Shown here: piece after piece, positions 60,895-64,000 of the stretch
How positions within the stretch are numbered: position 1 is the stretch's first letter
Layout: each line of letters starts with the position of its first letter
Origin: JAGPUQ01 sp050179115
GTDB taxonomy: Bacteria > Pseudomonadota > Gammaproteobacteria > Pseudomonadales > Porticoccaceae
Reading direction: 5' to 3'
NCBI GenBank assembly: GCA_050179115.1
Contig: JBFXFL010000005.1
Location: forward strand, 28,396-92,395
DNA length: 64,000 nucleotides
Made by a program: the position numbers and the translations under genes
Notes under the pieces: model-generated
The model's database searches: none
Told to the model about the DNA's origin: nothing
Seen by the model: only the letters and a program-made list of their open reading frames with translations

Positions 60895-62130
60895 TTAATC
60901 CATCGCCAGTTCCGGTAGCTTCGACTGGAGCACTTGCGCGGCTTCCAGACCATCGATTTCGTTCCGACTCATGCCCAGCAGTTCGGTGAGCAATTCCCGG
61001 TTGTGTTCGCCGAGATAGGGCGCTTCGAGGGTCAGTTCGTCCGGAAACGCGGAGAAACGCAGCGGCATGCCGGGAATTTCTATCGCGCCGAAGCAGCGGT
61101 CCTGCACGGTGCGCACGACGCGGCGCTCCACGAAGTGGGGGTGGCGCATGGCGTCGGGGACCGAGAGCACCGGCCCGATGGCGAAGCGGGCGGTTTCGAA
61201 TTTCTCCAGAATCACTTCGCGGCTGGGCTGGCGTTGCAGCCATGCCTCGATGAAATCCACCACGTCCTGATGATGGGCCATGCGCGCATCGTTGGTGGCG
61301 AAGCGGGCATCGCTGCCGTACTCGGGCCGCTCCATAAAATTGCAGAATTCCTGCCAGCGCATGGGTGGAATCACCAGCGCGTAGTATTCGTCGTCGCCGC
61401 GGCCCTTGTAGATGCCGAGCGGATGCAGCATGAAGTGGTGGGCGCCGGAGCGCCTGGGCATGAAGGCGCCGTTCGAAGCACTGTAGGCCTGGACCGCGAC
61501 TTCGTGCTGGTGAAAGTAGGAGTCGATCAGGGAGATGTCGATGTGTTGGCCCTCGCCGGTGCGCTCACGGTAGAGCAGTGCGGTGCTGATGGCGGCCAGG
61601 GCATGCACCCCGGTGGTACCGTCGCCGATGGCGAGCTGGGGAAAGAGCGGCGGACCGTCGGCATGGCCGATCAGGTCCAGCACCCCGGCGTAGGCGGCAG
61701 CGATGAAGTCATAGCCGGGCTTGGTGGAGAGCGGACCGGTCTGGCCGAAACCCGAGATCGAACACATCACGATGCGGGGGTTGAGGGCCTGGACCTGCGC
61801 GTACGAAAGTCCCATGCGACCGATCACGCCGGCGGCGAAATTTTCGATCAGCACATCGCACTCGCGCACCAGATCCTCAAGAATTTTCATGCCCGCCGGT
61901 TTCTTGGGATTGACGCAAAGACTTTTCTTGCCGCGATTCTGTTGCAGAAAATACGAACTGCGCCCGTTGTTCTGGATCGGCAGATAGCGGGTCATGTCGC
62001 CGAGGGGAGCGAGTTCCACCTTGATGACCTGGGCGCCCATCTCCGCCATCAGCCGGGTCGCGGTGGGGCCGGCGACCACCTGGGTAAAGTCGAGTATCCG
62101 GTAGCCGTCCATCATATGCTGGGTTTTCAT
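60895..62130 (-). CDS. CaiB/BaiF-family (family III) CoA-transferase
   Basis: A 411-residue CoA-transferase that moves CoA between carboxylic acids. The N-terminal ILDFTQVVAGPTATRLMAEM with GAQVIKVELAPLGDMTR, the VRECDVLIENFAAGVIGRMG region, and SISGFGQTGPLSTKPGYDFI are family signatures. The catalytic Asp is in IGDGTTGVHALAAIS. It resembles formyl-CoA, carnitine and mesaconyl-type transferases, and the true substrate pair is not readable. It lies with the acyl-CoA ligase and the acyl-CoA-synthetase/GNAT protein in a minus-strand acyl-CoA block. Confidence 0.88.
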   Translation of the reverse strand: MKTQHMMDGYRILDFTQVVAGPTATRLMAEMGAQVIKVELAPLGDMTRYLPIQNNGRSSYFLQQNRGKKSLCVNPKKPAGMKILEDLVRECDVLIENFAAGVIGRMGLSYAQVQALNPRIVMCSISGFGQTGPLSTKPGYDFIAAAYAGVLDLIGHADGPPLFPQLAIGDGTTGVHALAAISTALLYRERTGEGQHIDISLIDSYFHQHEVAVQAYSASNGAFMPRRSGAHHFMLHPLGIYKGRGDDEYYALVIPPMRWQEFCNFMERPEYGSDARFATNDARMAHHQDVVDFIEAWLQRQPSREVILEKFETARFAIGPVLSVPDAMRHPHFVERRVVRTVQDRCFGAIEIPGMPLRFSAFPDELTLEAPYLGEHNRELLTELLGMSRNEIDGLEAAQVLQSKLPELAMD

Positions 62131-62197
62131 GATGATTGCCCTTGTTATTTTTGTTATTGATATCGATACAGCGTGATTGGTTCAGTGCGGGTCCATA

Positions 62198-64000
62198 TCA
62201 GCAGTCATCATTGGCGATTGCAAGCCGCACCCGTACCACGTCGGGGGTCTCCGGCGGAGCCTCCTCGACGAAACCCAGGTTGGCGGCAAGACGGCGCATC
62301 ACCTGGTTGTCGCGCATCACGTCGCCCTGGAGCTGGTGGAGTCCGCGACTGCGGGCGTAGGCGATGCTGCGCTGCATCAGCCGCTGGCCGAGCCCCTGGC
62401 CGGTGACATCGGGATGCAGCGCGATCACGAATTCCGCGTCCTCCTGATTGGCATCGATAAACATCCGCATCAGGCCGTAAACGGGCGTGCGGCCAGCGCT
62501 GCCCGGCACGGTGAGGATCAGCGTCATCTCCCGGTCGTAGTCGATCTGGGTAAAACGCGCGGCATCGATCTGCGCCAATGCGCCCGTGGCGGCGGCAAAG
62601 TGCCGGCGCACCTGGGCGGGCGAGAGGGTCGCGAAGGTCTGCCGCAGGGCCGGCTCGTCCTCGGGGCGGATCGGGCGCAGCAGCAGCTCCCGGCCGTCGG
62701 CCAGGGCCAGGGTTTCTTCCAGTTCCTGGGGGTAGGGGCGAATGGCGAGGCGCTCGGGGCCGCCATTCGCTGTGGCCGCGATCCGTACCCGCGCATCCAG
62801 GGCCAGCACGCCCTTGGTATCGGCGAGCAGCGGGTTGATGTCGAGTTCCACCACGGCGGCGAGATCCGTGATCAGTTGCGCGACCTTGATCAGGGTGAGC
62901 GCGAGCGCATCCAGATCCGCCGGCGCGCGGTCGCGGTAGCCGTGCAGCAGGCGCGCGACGCGGGTGCGGTCAATCAGGGCGCGCGCGAGCTTCATGTTGA
63001 GGGGCGGCAGTTCGAGTGACTGGTCGCGCACCACCTCGACCGCGGTGCCGCCCTGGCCGAACAGCAGCACCGGGCCGAACTGGGGGTCCTGCGTGGCGCC
63101 GACAATCAGCTCCCAACTGTCCCGGCGCACCGCCATGGGCTCCACCATGAAGCCGTCGATATGCGCCTCGGGGCGCAGTGCGCGCACGCGCTCCAGCATG
63201 GCCGCCGCTTCCGCCGCCACGGTTTCGGGGCGGCTCAGGTCGAGCACCACGCCGCCGACATCGGATTTGTGCTGAATCTGCGCCGAGACGATCTTGAGCG
63301 CGACCTTGCCGCCCAGCTCCCGCGCGACCTCGCCCGCGGCCGCCGGGGTGGACCCGATGCGTCCGCCGACCGTGGGGATACCGTAGGCCGTGAGCAGCGC
63401 CCTTACCTCGGGAGGGGTGAGCCAGTCGCGGCCGTCGGCGAGCGCCGCCGCGATCAGTTGGCGCGCCCCGGCCAGGTCGGGAACGAAGGCCTCGGGCACC
63501 GACGGCGGCACCTGGGTGAGCAGCGCTTGGCTGCGCCGGTACTCGATCAGGTACATGAAGGCGCGCACCGCCTGTTCCGGCGTCGCGTAGCTGGGGATGC
63601 CGGCGGCGGCAAACAGCTTGCGCGCCGGCTCGGCCTTGGCGGCGCCCACCCAGCTCGTCACCAGCATGGGCTCGGTGCGCTCGCCCCAGCCCCGGATCAG
63701 CGCGCTGGCCGCCTCCTCGCTGGAAGCGATGGCGGTGGGGCAGTTGAGCGCCAGTACCGCATCGACGCCCGGGTCGGCGGCGAGCGCGGCGGCGGCGTGG
63801 ACGTAACGTGCGCCGGGGGCGTCGCCCACGATGTCCACCGGATTGCCATGGGACCAGGTCGCAGGCAGCTTGGCGTTCAGCGCCGCCAGCGTTTCCGGGG
63901 CGAGTTCGGCGAGCGTGCCGCCCTGTTCGATCAGGGCGTCGGTGGCGAGCACGCCGATGCCGCCGCCGTTGGTGAGAATGGCGACGCGCGGCCCGCGCGG
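62198..64000 (-). CDS. NDP-forming acyl-CoA synthetase / GNAT fusion, Pat-like (5' end cut by window edge)
   Basis: The frame is open to base 64000, so the N-terminal CoA-binding part lies outside. Visible in order are the CoA-ligase domain (RVAILTNGGGIGVLATDALI), the ATP-grasp domain (PEVRALLTAYGIPTVGGRIG, with KSDVGGVVLDLS and PLLADTKGVLALDARVRIA) and a C-terminal GNAT domain (LLLRPIRPEDEPALRQTFAT, with HPDVTGQGLGQRLMQRSIAY as the acetyl-CoA site). This layout is that of protein lysine acetyltransferase Pat/YfiQ and of ADP-forming acyl-CoA synthetases fused to GNAT. Which activity remains needs the missing N-terminus and the catalytic His. It ends 68 bases from the CoA-transferase start. 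Confidence 0.85.
   Translation of the reverse strand, partial: PRGPRVAILTNGGGIGVLATDALIEQGGTLAELAPETLAALNAKLPATWSHGNPVDIVGDAPGARYVHAAAALAADPGVDAVLALNCPTAIASSEEAASALIRGWGERTEPMLVTSWVGAAKAEPARKLFAAAGIPSYATPEQAVRAFMYLIEYRRSQALLTQVPPSVPEAFVPDLAGARQLIAAALADGRDWLTPPEVRALLTAYGIPTVGGRIGSTPAAAGEVARELGGKVALKIVSAQIQHKSDVGGVVLDLSRPETVAAEAAAMLERVRALRPEAHIDGFMVEPMAVRRDSWELIVGATQDPQFGPVLLFGQGGTAVEVVRDQSLELPPLNMKLARALIDRTRVARLLHGYRDRAPADLDALALTLIKVAQLITDLAAVVELDINPLLADTKGVLALDARVRIAATANGGPERLAIRPYPQELEETLALADGRELLLRPIRPEDEPALRQTFATLSPAQVRRHFAAATGALAQIDAARFTQIDYDREMTLILTVPGSAGRTPVYGLMRMFIDANQEDAEFVIALHPDVTGQGLGQRLMQRSIAYARSRGLHQLQGDVMRDNQVMRRLAANLGFVEEAPPETPDVVRVRLAIANDDC

Overview
The window is 64 kb of GC-rich DNA (roughly two thirds G+C) from a bacterial chromosome, most likely a gammaproteobacterium. 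The block murJ-ribF-ileS-lspA-fkpB-ispH, followed by a minor-pilin operon in the order fimT-pilV-pilW-pilX-pilY1-pilY2-pilE and then pilR/pilS, is the arrangement known from Pseudomonas and relatives. I cannot name a genus from sequence alone. There is no phage, integrase, intact transposase or CRISPR array; the accessory signal is relic genes, palindromic repeats and catabolic clusters.

Layout. 1-10 kb: envelope and housekeeping genes (lolD edge fragment, lolE-like, DUF2062, murJ, ribF, ileS, lspA, fkpB, ispH), with several 1-4 nt stop/start overlaps. 10-15 kb: EamA exporter with a His-rich tail, an RND-pump relic, bamD, rluD, pgeF, a HopJ-family gene. 15-22 kb: the minor pilin/PilY1 operon with its own sigma-70-like promoter. 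22-23.5 kb: a scrambled zone holding a copied pilR 3' end, a mntA/hepT toxin-antitoxin relic, an 80-bp tandem array and a 100-N scaffold gap. 23.4-29.5 kb: pilR, pilS, nadE, pilU.

29.8-35.7 kb: a leucine/isovalerate-type catabolic cluster on the minus strand (biotin-dependent carboxylase alpha and beta, an enoyl-CoA-reductase-like SDR, isovaleryl-CoA dehydrogenase). 35.8-39.6 kb: a divergent module with a good Fur box, consisting of a multicopper oxidase on one side and porin, FMN-binding protein and PepSY membrane protein on the other. I read it as an extracytoplasmic iron redox/uptake system. 39.8-44.7 kb: CPXCG protein, thiolase, prmB, aroC, MFS transporter. 44.7-51.7 kb: an apparent catabolic region (Rieske oxygenase, alpha/beta hydrolase, luciferase-like monooxygenase, tRNA-Pro, TetR regulator, DUF1285, type-B carboxylesterase).

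51.8-58.9 kb: a complete sulfate-uptake operon (YezD-type micro-protein, OprO/OprP-like porin, Sbp, CysT, CysW, CysA), meeting a convergent chromate transporter ChrA through one shared CTAG. 59.1-64 kb: acyl-CoA metabolism on the minus strand (acyl-CoA ligase, CaiB/BaiF CoA-transferase, and an NDP-forming acyl-CoA-synthetase/GNAT fusion cut by the right edge).

Start codons were chosen from Shine-Dalgarno spacing, family N-termini and overlaps. All functions are read from motifs and family resemblance by eye, without database searches.
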